Shown: piece after piece, positions 49,292-57,600 of the stretch
Layout of the letters: each line of letters starts with the position of its first letter
Position numbering within the stretch: position 1 is the stretch's first letter
Assembly (NCBI RefSeq): GCF_034259325.1
Contig: NZ_JAXIVS010000011.1
Span: 124,001-188,000, forward strand
Length of the DNA stretch: 64,000 nt
Direction of reading: 5' to 3'
From: Hyalangium ruber
GTDB lineage: Bacteria; Myxococcota; Myxococcia; Myxococcales; Myxococcaceae
Translations under genes and position numbers: made by a program
Notes under the pieces: model-generated
What the model saw: the letters and a program-made list of their open reading frames with translations, nothing else
Databases searched by the model: none
What the model was told of the DNA's origin: nothing

Positions 49292-49297
49292 GGCGTT

Positions 49298-50419
49298 CTA
49301 CCGACGGGCCTTCTCCGCGCCGCGCGTCTGCTCGACCCACTGGCGCCAGGCCGCCGCATCTTCGCCGAGATCCTTCCCCGCCAGGATGGTGAGCACCTTG
49401 CGAGCGGGCTCGGCGTCGGTTTTCTGCTGCATGCCCGCCATCTCCACGAGCATCGCGCCCGCCTTGTCGAGGATCTGCTGGCGGTGAGCGGCACCCTCGG
49501 TCTCCACGATACGAACGAGTGCCCAGGCCGCCTTGTTGCGGTCCGTCACGAGCGGATACCAGAGCGCTTCCAGGACGGGCTCGAGGGGGATGATGACGCG
49601 CTTCTGGCCCGCCTGCGCCGTACCGAGCAGGCGAAGCGCCTCGTTGCGCACGCCCTCGAAGGAATCGCGCACCGACGGGAGGATGATCCGCACCAGCTGC
49701 TCGCGCGAGTGGAGGTAGGGCAGGAGCATGAGCGCGGTCATCCGCTTGGAGCTGTCACGGTCCTCGCGCAGCACGCGCGTGAGCGCCTCGGCGTTGCGAG
49801 GCACTCCGTCGATGAAGCGCTGTTCCAGGGGCACGAGTTCGGAGTGATCAAAGCCGCCGTAACAGTTGATGGCACGGCAGCTGCCCTTGCTGTATTCGGG
49901 AACCGCGCCTTCACTGCTCAGTTTCCAGTAGGTCTTCTGATAGTCCCCCCATGCGGCGAGGAGGCCCTCTGGATCCGGGATGTCGCCCTGCGGCTCGGGG
50001 GAGAAGCGCATGCGCCACTCGTCTCCGGGATCGACCAGATCCACGGTCACACGGAAAGTATGGGTCGGCGGGTAGGCGACGAGTGAGTACCGGCAGAAAG
50101 GGAAGTTGTAGGCGGCCAGGAGGCGGGGCTTGCTCTCGATGAGGTACGGGGTGAATTCCCCCTTCTCGAGATCGAAGCGAGTGCCCGGGGCGGGCAGACC
50201 GATGAGCTCGAGCAGCTTCTCCTTGGGCACCTTGTGCGAGCCGAACACCTCCACACCCTCGAACACATAGGTGGACGTGGGAGGGACTGGCGCAGCGCTC
50301 TGTGCGGAGGGGGCCGCCTCGGGCGCGGCAGCGGTCTGGGCAGAGGGGGCTCCGACGGTCTGGCGAACGGGAGCGGAGCAGGCGGTGAGAAGGACGAGTG
50401 CGAGGACGAGGTATTTCAT
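49298..50419 (-). CDS. lipoprotein with HEAT-like repeats
   Basis: 373 residues. Signal peptide with lipobox LLTAC (VLALVLLTACS) and an Ala/Pro-rich linker. The C-terminal half (about 215-350) has helical repeats of HEAT type (ALTRVLREDRDSSKRMTALM, VRNEALRLLGTAQAGQ). A middle beta region (YSLVAYPPTHTFRVTVDLVD) is unassigned. Located beside the precursor gene and convergent with the MBL gene. A role in immunity or peptide handling is possible but unsupported. Confidence 0.75.
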   Translation of the reverse strand: MKYLVLALVLLTACSAPVRQTVGAPSAQTAAAPEAAPSAQSAAPVPPTSTYVFEGVEVFGSHKVPKEKLLELIGLPAPGTRFDLEKGEFTPYLIESKPRLLAAYNFPFCRYSLVAYPPTHTFRVTVDLVDPGDEWRMRFSPEPQGDIPDPEGLLAAWGDYQKTYWKLSSEGAVPEYSKGSCRAINCYGGFDHSELVPLEQRFIDGVPRNAEALTRVLREDRDSSKRMTALMLLPYLHSREQLVRIILPSVRDSFEGVRNEALRLLGTAQAGQKRVIIPLEPVLEALWYPLVTDRNKAAWALVRIVETEGAAHRQQILDKAGAMLVEMAGMQQKTDAEPARKVLTILAGKDLGEDAAAWRQWVEQTRGAEKARR

Positions 50420-50535
50420 GGGTTTTCCCCTCCACCGGGAGAGGCTCGGAGCGCGCGAATCTAACGGGGCGGAATGCGCGTCGCGAAGCGGAATTGGAGA
50501 GAGCGCACCTTCCCTGGATGGCGGGCATCAATGGC

Positions 50536-50564
50536 TTGACAAGCCTGGCAGCTCCCTTGAGACT
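50536..50564 (+). promoter_or_regulatory. candidate promoter of the precursor peptide gene
   Basis: Perfect -35 TTGACA (50536-50541), weak -10 GAGACT (50559-50564), 17-base spacing. A start near 50571 would give a leader of about 113 bases containing the direct repeats. The other contents of the gap 50420-50683 are those repeats and the precursor ribosome site. Confidence 0.4.
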
Positions 50565-50608
50565 CCGCGCCTCGTCAATTCAAGTGCCGGTGCACGGCGT
50601 GTCGGTTC

Positions 50609-50660
50609 GAATTGGCATTGCGCGGCATCTTCATCTGAATTGACGTTGCGCAGCACCTTC
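50609..50660 (+). repeat. imperfect 24-base direct repeat upstream of the precursor gene
   Basis: Copies at 50609-50632 and 50637-50660, 28-base period, identical at 20 of 24 positions. All four differences are transitions. Both begin GAATTG, share TTGCGC and end CTTC. Two tandem sites this close suggest a dimeric regulator or a leader RNA element. Confidence 0.65.
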
Positions 50661-50683
50661 GAAGACGAATAGGGAGAGACATC

Positions 50684-50851
50684 ATGGCGAACAAGTCCGA
50701 GCAGAAGAAGGTCACCACCAAGAACAACGACAAGGCCAAGAAGCAGCCCCTCGCCCTCGAGTTCATCGAGGACACGGACCTGGCCAACGTCTCCGGCGGC
50801 GCCATCCCCATCTCCAGCAACACTGGCGGCGACGTCGTTTGGGGCTACTAA
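50684..50851 (+). CDS. RiPP precursor peptide with double-glycine leader
   Basis: A 55-residue peptide behind a strong ribosome site (GGGAGAGACATC). Leader residues 1-39 are Lys/Asp/Asn-rich and end DLANVSGG, matching the double-glycine consensus at -12 (I), -8 (D for E), -7 (L), -4 (V), -2 and -1 (GG). Predicted core is residues 40-55, AIPISSNTGGDVVWGY. It has no Cys, so lanthionine is impossible. Modifiable residues are Ser44, Ser45, Thr47, Asp50, Pro42, Trp53 and Tyr55. The gene sits between the two enzyme blocks and ends in a strong terminator. It is too short for usual gene callers. Confidence 0.9.
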   Translation: MANKSEQKKVTTKNNDKAKKQPLALEFIEDTDLANVSGGAIPISSNTGGDVVWGY

Positions 50852-50878
50852 GCCCTTCTCGCGCCTTCTGATGTGAGG

Positions 50879-50905
50879 AGCGCGGCGCCCCAGGGGCTCC
50901 GCGCT
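50879..50905 (+). terminator. GC hairpin 3' of the precursor gene
   Basis: Arms AGCGCGG and CCGCGCT plus inner GCCC and GGGC with one mismatch and a three-base loop, 27 bases after the stop. No T-run, so perhaps an mRNA-stabilising or pausing structure ahead of the true terminator at 50937. Confidence 0.5.
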
Positions 50906-50936
50906 GCATATCGTGAAGCGTGAGCAATGGTAGTTG

Positions 50937-50967
50937 GCTGGCCTCGGAACCGGGGCCAGCGTTTTTT
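50937..50967 (+). terminator. Rho-independent terminator of the precursor gene
   Basis: Arms GCTGGCC and GGCCAGC extended by a T-G and C-G pairs to about ten pairs, followed by GTTTTTT. It separates the precursor from the JmjC3 operon, so the peptide is probably made from its own abundant transcript. Confidence 0.8.
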
Positions 50968-51057
50968 CGAGAGGCGTCCGCTGCTGGTTCGGGTTGAAGG
51001 CTCCAGACTCGTAGACCGCGCGAAGGACGTCAGGTCGCCCGAGTCGATCCACTCCCC

Positions 51058-52335
51058 ATGAACCGTTCCGCGCCTTCGCGCGCATTCTGGCGCCGTTTCA
51101 GCGCTCGTCATTGGCTCGAGTCACCGCTGCACCAGCAGCAGCCTCGGGTTCCGTTTCAGTTGACCCCCGACGAGCTCTTCGCGGCGCTGGTCGCGGCGAG
51201 TGAGGCCTCTCAGGGGGGCTCTGCCTCGGGTCTGGTGCGGTTCTACATCGGCGATGCGCTCGTGCCGGACACCTCCTACCTGCCGGCTCGTACCGATGGT
51301 TCGCTCGACGCCTACGTCGAGCGTCTGGAGCGCCTTCTGCAAGGGCGCAAGTTCGGGCTCATCGTGAACGCGATCCAGGGGCACAGCTTCGCGCTCTGGT
51401 CCCGCCTTCGTGAGTTCCTGCACGGCTTCTATCAAGCCACCGGTGTTCCGCCCTACGTGGCGGAGGCGGGGATCTTCTTCGGGAACTACGAGTCCACGGC
51501 GTTCGGCGTCCATCAGGACCAGGTCGACGTGATGATGTTCGTGCTGCGAGGGCGCAAGACCATGCGCTTCTGGGAGCCTACGGCGCTTGAGCTCCCCGAG
51601 GTCGTGCGCCACCGACACGCGTACCAGCCACTCCTGTCACGGTCGACCAGCGCGCGCGCGGAAGCCGGTGACTTCGTGTACTGGCCAGCGGGCCACTGGC
51701 ACGTCGGAGAGTCCGAAGGCCTCTCGCTGACACTGAACGTCGCACTGGGGACCCGTGGCGGAACGGCGGCGAACCCCACTCCCATGATGTCCCCCGCCGA
51801 GGTCGTTGCCTCCGCTGTTCGTGGCGTGCTGAGCGCCCGGATGCCGCCCTCGAGCGCTGTCCAGCAGCGAGGCAGCGAACTCGCCCTTGCTGGGAGTAAG
51901 CCCGTGCCCCTCGCGAAGTCGCTCCGGGCCGCGGTCAAGATGCTGCGTGAGTCGATGCGTGATGGAGAGTTGGAGTGCAGGCTGCTCGCCGCGGATCTGA
52001 GCCGGCAGACGGGTTTTGGCTTCCAGCCGATTCCGTCGCTGCTACCGTCCCGGACGATTTCGCACGAGGACGTCGTTCGTGGGGATGAGAGGTATCCCAT
52101 CCTGTGGGCGCGCGCGGGCGACAAGCTCGTGCTCTCGGCCAACGGACGGGCGCTGACGACTTCGTTCCAGCCGGTGGTGGTGCGCGTGCTCAAGCGATTG
52201 AACCAGGGCCTTCCGGTTCCGGTCTCCGCCTTCGTGCGCCAGCGGCGTCCGGTGTCGGAAGCGGTGATCCCACTGCTCGAGCACCTGTATCGCTGTCGGG
52301 CCATCTCGCTTGCCGAGCCCTCCTTGCGAGAGTGA
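51058..52335 (+). CDS. JmjC/cupin-like iron oxygenase (3)
   Basis: 425 residues, third JmjC paralogue in the cluster. Ligands are H152-Q-D154 (AFGVHQDQVDV) and H215 (AGHWHVGES); the second half is winged-helix-like and more divergent from the others. It starts a plus-strand run with the P4H-like gene, ATP-grasp gene and LanB gene. Likely hydroxylates the core or leader-bound precursor (inference). ATG at 51058 lies 90 bases past the precursor terminator. Confidence 0.86.
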   Translation: MNRSAPSRAFWRRFSARHWLESPLHQQQPRVPFQLTPDELFAALVAASEASQGGSASGLVRFYIGDALVPDTSYLPARTDGSLDAYVERLERLLQGRKFGLIVNAIQGHSFALWSRLREFLHGFYQATGVPPYVAEAGIFFGNYESTAFGVHQDQVDVMMFVLRGRKTMRFWEPTALELPEVVRHRHAYQPLLSRSTSARAEAGDFVYWPAGHWHVGESEGLSLTLNVALGTRGGTAANPTPMMSPAEVVASAVRGVLSARMPPSSAVQQRGSELALAGSKPVPLAKSLRAAVKMLRESMRDGELECRLLAADLSRQTGFGFQPIPSLLPSRTISHEDVVRGDERYPILWARAGDKLVLSANGRALTTSFQPVVVRVLKRLNQGLPVPVSAFVRQRRPVSEAVIPLLEHLYRCRAISLAEPSLRE

Positions 52336-52365
52336 GTCGGGGCCCTCTACGATCCCTTGCAGGCA

Positions 52366-53601
52366 ATGGAAGCTCAAACCCTGATACTCAATCCAAACAT
52401 GCGGGTCGCGGTGAGACGCGACGGGGAGCAGTGGCAGTCGATCTTTCTCGCCTCGCCCATCAAAGGGCGGGACCTGCGCATCAAGGTCGTCAACAGCGAC
52501 AACCCCTCGCTGTTCGAGGCCGTGCGGGAAATCGTCCAGTCGGGGGAGATCGACGCGGACTGCATCGCGCGTCATGAGGCGGATCTCACCCGCCTGGGGG
52601 TGCTGATCGGCGCCGCCGAGGTCTCCCGCCCAGTGGTCTTCCATTGCTGGTTGACCGAACCCGAAAGCGGCGAGCGCGCGGGCCACGCCTCGCACGAGGA
52701 CGCGGACCTGGGAGATCTCGTCGGCGCACCCGTCCTCGTGTACCAGCCGCCCGGTACAGCGCTGCCCGACGTCCTGCGAGAGCGGGTGTTGCTCGAGAAG
52801 CAGTTCGCGTGGGGGGCTCCGGAGAGCTGGTTCGCGCCAGGCTGTGGACGACTCTGGGTGGAGGATCCCGGCACGCGCATCCTGGCGGTCTTCAGTGTTC
52901 CAGCGCACCTCGAGTCGATCGTCGCATCGCTCCGGCCCGATGAGCCTCCGCCCTCCTCGCTGACGGCCGAGACGAGCCGGCTCTTGAGGCGCGCGAACGT
53001 CCTGGTCACGAGGGGCTTCGCGGCACACCGCGCGGAGGAGTGGGAGCGGACGTGTGATGAGGCGCGGCGACGCTTCGCCTCGGATGGCTTCGTGAACGTC
53101 GAGGGGCTGCTGCACCCCCTGCAGCTCGTGGCGCTGCGCCACTACCTTCGAGAGTTCGTCGCGGAGGGACACGCCGAGCTGACGAAGGAAGAGACGGTGT
53201 GCTACGGCGCCCACAACGAGGGCGTCTGCCGGTACCTGCACCATCAGCTCTCGGGGCTGGTGGGCAGGATCGTCGGCAGGGAAATCAAGCCGTCATACAC
53301 GTACTTCCGTACCTATCGGCCTGGCGCGGTGCTCGAGAGACACCTCGATCGGGAGCCCTCGCACTACAGCATCTCGTTCCTGGTCGATTACACGCCCGAG
53401 AGTGCGGATCGCTCGCCCTGGCCGCTTTGTCTGGAGCCAGGCTCGGGCGGCGTGGTGCCTGTATTCCAGCGGCGCGGGGACGGCGTCTTCTTCGAGGGCA
53501 TCAAGGTTCCACACTTCCGGGATCGGCTGGCCGCTGGCTGCACCTCGACATCGGTCTTTTTCGAGTACGTGCCGAAGGAGTACAGCGGCCCCCTGCGTTG
53601 A
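52366..53601 (+). CDS. P4H-like 2OG-Fe(II) oxygenase with uncharacterised N-terminal half
   Basis: 411 residues. The C-terminal about 190 residues resemble prolyl-4-hydroxylase-type oxygenases: H326-L-D328 (VLERHLDREP), the SFLVDYTPE strand, and H383 (IKVPHFRDR). The usual Arg/Lys about ten residues after the last His, which binds 2-oxoglutarate, looks like Thr393 by eye. The N-terminal half is not recognised. ATG at 52366; a TTG lies three codons earlier. Follows JmjC3 by 30 bases. Confidence 0.78.
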   Translation: MEAQTLILNPNMRVAVRRDGEQWQSIFLASPIKGRDLRIKVVNSDNPSLFEAVREIVQSGEIDADCIARHEADLTRLGVLIGAAEVSRPVVFHCWLTEPESGERAGHASHEDADLGDLVGAPVLVYQPPGTALPDVLRERVLLEKQFAWGAPESWFAPGCGRLWVEDPGTRILAVFSVPAHLESIVASLRPDEPPPSSLTAETSRLLRRANVLVTRGFAAHRAEEWERTCDEARRRFASDGFVNVEGLLHPLQLVALRHYLREFVAEGHAELTKEETVCYGAHNEGVCRYLHHQLSGLVGRIVGREIKPSYTYFRTYRPGAVLERHLDREPSHYSISFLVDYTPESADRSPWPLCLEPGSGGVVPVFQRRGDGVFFEGIKVPHFRDRLAAGCTSTSVFFEYVPKEYSGPLR

Positions 53602-53643
53602 GGCGCGGGGCCTCGCTCCTGGAGCGGCTCGAATTCATCGATC

Positions 53644-54690
53644 ATGATCCTGATCGTCACCAGCAGAGGCGATGCACACGCGCTGGCCGCGGAGCGTGCC
53701 TTCGAGAAGAAGGGCGTGGCCTTCCGCACGTGGTACATCGACGATCATCCCCCGACGCTCGAGATGGCGTTCCGGCCCGGAGGAGCCCGGCCGCGCGGCA
53801 CGCTGGGGAGGGGAGGGGAGACGATCGCCCTCGATGACATCCGGGCGGTGTGGCATCGAAAGCCCAAGCCCATGCAATACCCGGCGGGGCTCGACCCCCA
53901 GCTCGTTCTGGAGAGCCAACAAGAGACCGGAGAGGGGCTCAGGGCGCTCTTCCTTCACCTGGAAGATCGGTTCTGGGTCAACCCCCCCTGGCACGAGCGA
54001 GAGCTGGCGCTCTCCAAGGTCCACCAGCTCGAAGTGGCCTCCGCGCTCGGGTTCCGCGTGCCCCGAACCTTGCTTACCAACGACCCGCAGGAGCTTCAGG
54101 CGTTCTACCGGAGCTGTGGCGGAGAGGTCATCTACAAGCTGGTCTCGGGGGTCGCCATTCCCGGTGTTCTCCAGAATGGGCGGGTCCTGTACACGACGAA
54201 GCTGACGCCGCGACACCTGGCCGAGGTCGAGCGGCTGGTGGCTGCTCCCGGGTTGTTCCAGGAGTACATCCCGAAGCGCTCCGAGCTTCGGGTCAATGTC
54301 ATCGGCCGGAAGGTCTTCGCGACGCTCGTCGACTCTCAGCAGGTCGAGGAGAGCCGAGTGGACTGGAGGCGAGGGCAGGATCGTGGGCTCGAGTTCAGGG
54401 CGCACGAACTCCCTCCAGCTATTGAGGAGCGGTGCCGTGCCTTCACACGGAGCCTGGGGCTCGCCTTCGGGGCGCTCGATCTCATTCTCACCCCGGATGG
54501 GGACTATGTCCTCCTCGAGATCAATCCGGCGGGACAGTGGCTGTGGATCGAGCGGGAGACCCGGCAGCCGTTGCTGGACAACCTCACGGAGATGCTCCTC
54601 CAGGGGACGACGGACTACGTCGACTCGATGCCCGAGCGGCGCGTAACACCCGATGACACCCTCCGATACCTCAGCGAACTCGAGCGATGA
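53644..54690 (+). CDS. MvdD-like ATP-grasp peptide ligase
   Basis: 348 residues. ATP-grasp fold with a candidate ATP-binding lysine in GGEVIYKLVSG (K165), metal-binding FGALDLI (D279) and LLEINPAGQW (E292, N294). These match microviridin/graspetide ligases (MvdC, MvdD), which make ester or amide links from Asp/Glu carboxylates to Ser/Thr/Lys. The core has one Asp (Asp50), with Ser44, Ser45 and Thr47 as possible partners. Stop overlaps the LanB start by four bases. Confidence 0.88.
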   Translation: MILIVTSRGDAHALAAERAFEKKGVAFRTWYIDDHPPTLEMAFRPGGARPRGTLGRGGETIALDDIRAVWHRKPKPMQYPAGLDPQLVLESQQETGEGLRALFLHLEDRFWVNPPWHERELALSKVHQLEVASALGFRVPRTLLTNDPQELQAFYRSCGGEVIYKLVSGVAIPGVLQNGRVLYTTKLTPRHLAEVERLVAAPGLFQEYIPKRSELRVNVIGRKVFATLVDSQQVEESRVDWRRGQDRGLEFRAHELPPAIEERCRAFTRSLGLAFGALDLILTPDGDYVLLEINPAGQWLWIERETRQPLLDNLTEMLLQGTTDYVDSMPERRVTPDDTLRYLSELER

Positions 54691-57600
54691 GCCATTCAGA
54701 CAGCGACAAGCCGCCCTCGGGAGCCGCGACGCCAGGGGCCCTGGTCTCGGAGTTCTTCGTCTTCCGTACGCCGGTCCTGGCCTTCGATGAGTTCCAGCGC
54801 TGGGGCGAAGGACTGGAAGCGCCGAGCACGACGGGAGAGCTGACCCGGCTGGAGTTCGCGCTCGAAGCGGACCGGCAGCGTCTGCGCTCCCGGCTGCGGC
54901 AGCTCCTTGCTCGCCCCGAGCTGGATGAGGCCATCTTCGTGGCCTCGCCCTCCCTGTATGCGCAGCTCGGTGACTGGAGGGACAACCCAGGCAGTGAGCG
55001 CGGGACCAAGGTCGAACGCGCCCTGGTCCGATACTTCTCCCGGATGATGGGGAGGCCTACGCCCTTCGGACTCTTCGCCGGAATGTCGGTGGGCGTCATC
55101 GGCGCGGAGACACGACTCTCCATGGTTGGGAGGGATGGCTATCGTCGCAAGGTCCGGCTGGACACGGACCATGCGATGGCCTTGGCGGACACTCTGGCCC
55201 AGGACGCTCGGCTCCAGGCGGTTTTGCGGTACCACCCGAACACCACGGTCTCCTCCCACTCCGCCGACCGGCTGCAGTACATCGAGGCGCGTTGCACGGG
55301 TGTCGCGTGGACGCACCGCGAGGTGGGCATCCGCTCCACGCCTCCGTTGCGGACCGTTCTGGCGCGAGCGGCCCGCGGTGCGAGCCGAGCAGCGCTGGCT
55401 GCCGCGCTCGAGCAGGAACATGAGGTAGAGCAGGGTGAGGCGGAGGCGTATGTCGACGAGCTGATCCGCCGGCAGGTACTCCAGTCGGAGCTTGCGCTCT
55501 CAGCGACCGGGACCGAGCCACTCGACCACCTCATTGGCCGCCTCGAGGCGTTGTCGAAAGAACATGAGGCCTTGCCGCGGCTGGTGCGCGTGCGCCAGAT
55601 GCTCTCGGAGCTGAATGCCTCCGGGCCGGGCGCTTCTTCTGAGCGGTATCAGGCCATCGCGGCGTCGCTCCTGGAGCTGCCTGGCGACCCCGGGCAGGCT
55701 CAGACGCTGCAAGTGGATATGCACAAGCCGGGAGCGGGAGCGACGCTGGGCCGGCAGGTGCTCGATGAGATGAGCCGCGGTGTCCACCTGCTGTACCGCA
55801 TCTCCCGCTCAGCGCAGACGGATGGGCTTGGAGGCCTTCGGGCGGAGTTCGTGCGTCGGTACGGTGATCGGGCTGTTCCCCTCATGGAGGCGCTCGACGA
55901 GGACGGCGGGTTCGGCATCGATTCGGCTCAGCATCTGCGTCATGACGCGGCTCAGCTGCTCGCCGACCTTCCCTTCCCGGAGTCCAAGCCGGATGAGCTC
56001 GTGCCGGCCAACCAGCGAGAAGCCGTGCTCCTGCGCAAGTTCGAGAGTGCGCGGGTCAGTGGGGCGCGGCAGATCGAGTTCACGGAAGCGGACCTTGCTG
56101 CGCTCGAGACTCCTGGTCGGCTGCCGCTGCCTGATGCGTTCTCGGTTCATGCCGCGCTCGCGGCGCGCTCCCAGGAGGCGCTGGCGCAAGGGGACTTCCA
56201 GCTCCTCATCGAGAGCGTCTACGGCCCCTCCGGAGCGACCCTGTTGGGACGCTTCTGCCACGCGGACCCGGAGCTGACCCAGCACGTCGAGCGCCACCTT
56301 CGGTCGGAGGAGGCGCTACGGCCGGACGCGGTGTTCGCCGAGATTGCCTTCCTCGGAGATAGCCGCGTCGGCAACGTCGTGCTGCGGCCGACGCTGCGCT
56401 CGCACGAGATTCCCTACCTCTCCAGGTCCGGCGTACCGGAGGAGCGGCAGATCTCGGTCGGTGAGCTGTGGCTGTCGGTGGAGCAGGGGCGGTTCGTGCT
56501 GCGCTCGGAGCGACTCGGCCGCGAGGTCATTCCGCGACTGACGTGCGCGCACAACTTCCGCGACCAGAGGCTCTTCCGTCTCTACAGGTTCCTAGGGATG
56601 CTTCAGGAGCAGGCACAGGCGTCCAACCTGCGGTGGAACTGGGGAGCGCTCCGGCACGCGGCGTTCTTGCCCCGGGTGGTGTCGGGCCGCCTCGTGCTGT
56701 CGCGCGCGCGCTGGATTCTACAGCCAGAGGAGTGGCGCCCTATCTTCGAAGCGCGAGGGGCGGTGCGGTACGAGCGCCTGCAGCGTCTAAGGGCGGGGTT
56801 GGGGATGCCGCGCTACGTCACTTTCTCGGAGGGCACCGACTTCTTCCCGGTCGACTTGGACAACGCCCTCTGCGTCGAGAATGCCGTTCAGCTCCTGGGG
56901 GATGTCCAGCGCGCGGCGTTCTTCGAGATGTTTCCCGACCCTGAACACCTCTGCGTGGTGGGGCCGGAGGGCAGGTTCGTCCACGAGCTTCTCGTGCCCT
57001 TCGTCCGGCAGCGGTCTCCCAGCGTCCCCCTTGCCCCTCGCCCTTCAGGCGCGCGGGTGTCGCCCTCCTCACGTACTTTCGCACCGGGCTCGGAGTGGCT
57101 CTTCGCGAAGCTGTACACAGGACGCTCGAGCGCGGATGACGTGCTCCGGAAGGTGGTGGCCCCGATCGCGAGGGGTGCGCTGGCCTCGGGGGCGGCCGAC
57201 CAATGGTTCTTCATCCGGTACGCGGATCCGGACTGGCACGTCCGGCTGCGGTTGCACGGCTCGCCGCGCCGACTCGCGTTCGAGGTACTCCCAGCCCTTC
57301 ACGATGCGCTCGCGCCATTGATCGAGGCGGGCACCCTCCACCGTGTCCAGCTCGACACGTATGAGCGCGAAGTCGAGCGGTACGGTGGCCTCGAGGGGAC
57401 GCTCCTTGCCGAGTCCCTGTTCCATGCGGACAGCGAGGCGGTCGTGGCCGTTCTAGAGGCGATGCCGGGCGAGCTGGGGCTCCGCGTGCGGTGGCAGCTC
57501 GCGCTCTATGGCATCCATCGGCTCTTGCTCGATCTCGAACTCGACTCCCAAGAGCGGCATGCCGTGGTCCGGACCGCGCGCGAGCAATTGGGAGCGCTCT

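Noticed and set aside
50609-50660. Sigma-54 -24/-12 promoter in the repeats before the precursor
   Set aside because: GG and GC are not at the required spacing in either copy.
56787-57425. Minus-strand frames inside the LanB gene
   Set aside because: Shadows without start context or motifs; the LanB frame is continuous.
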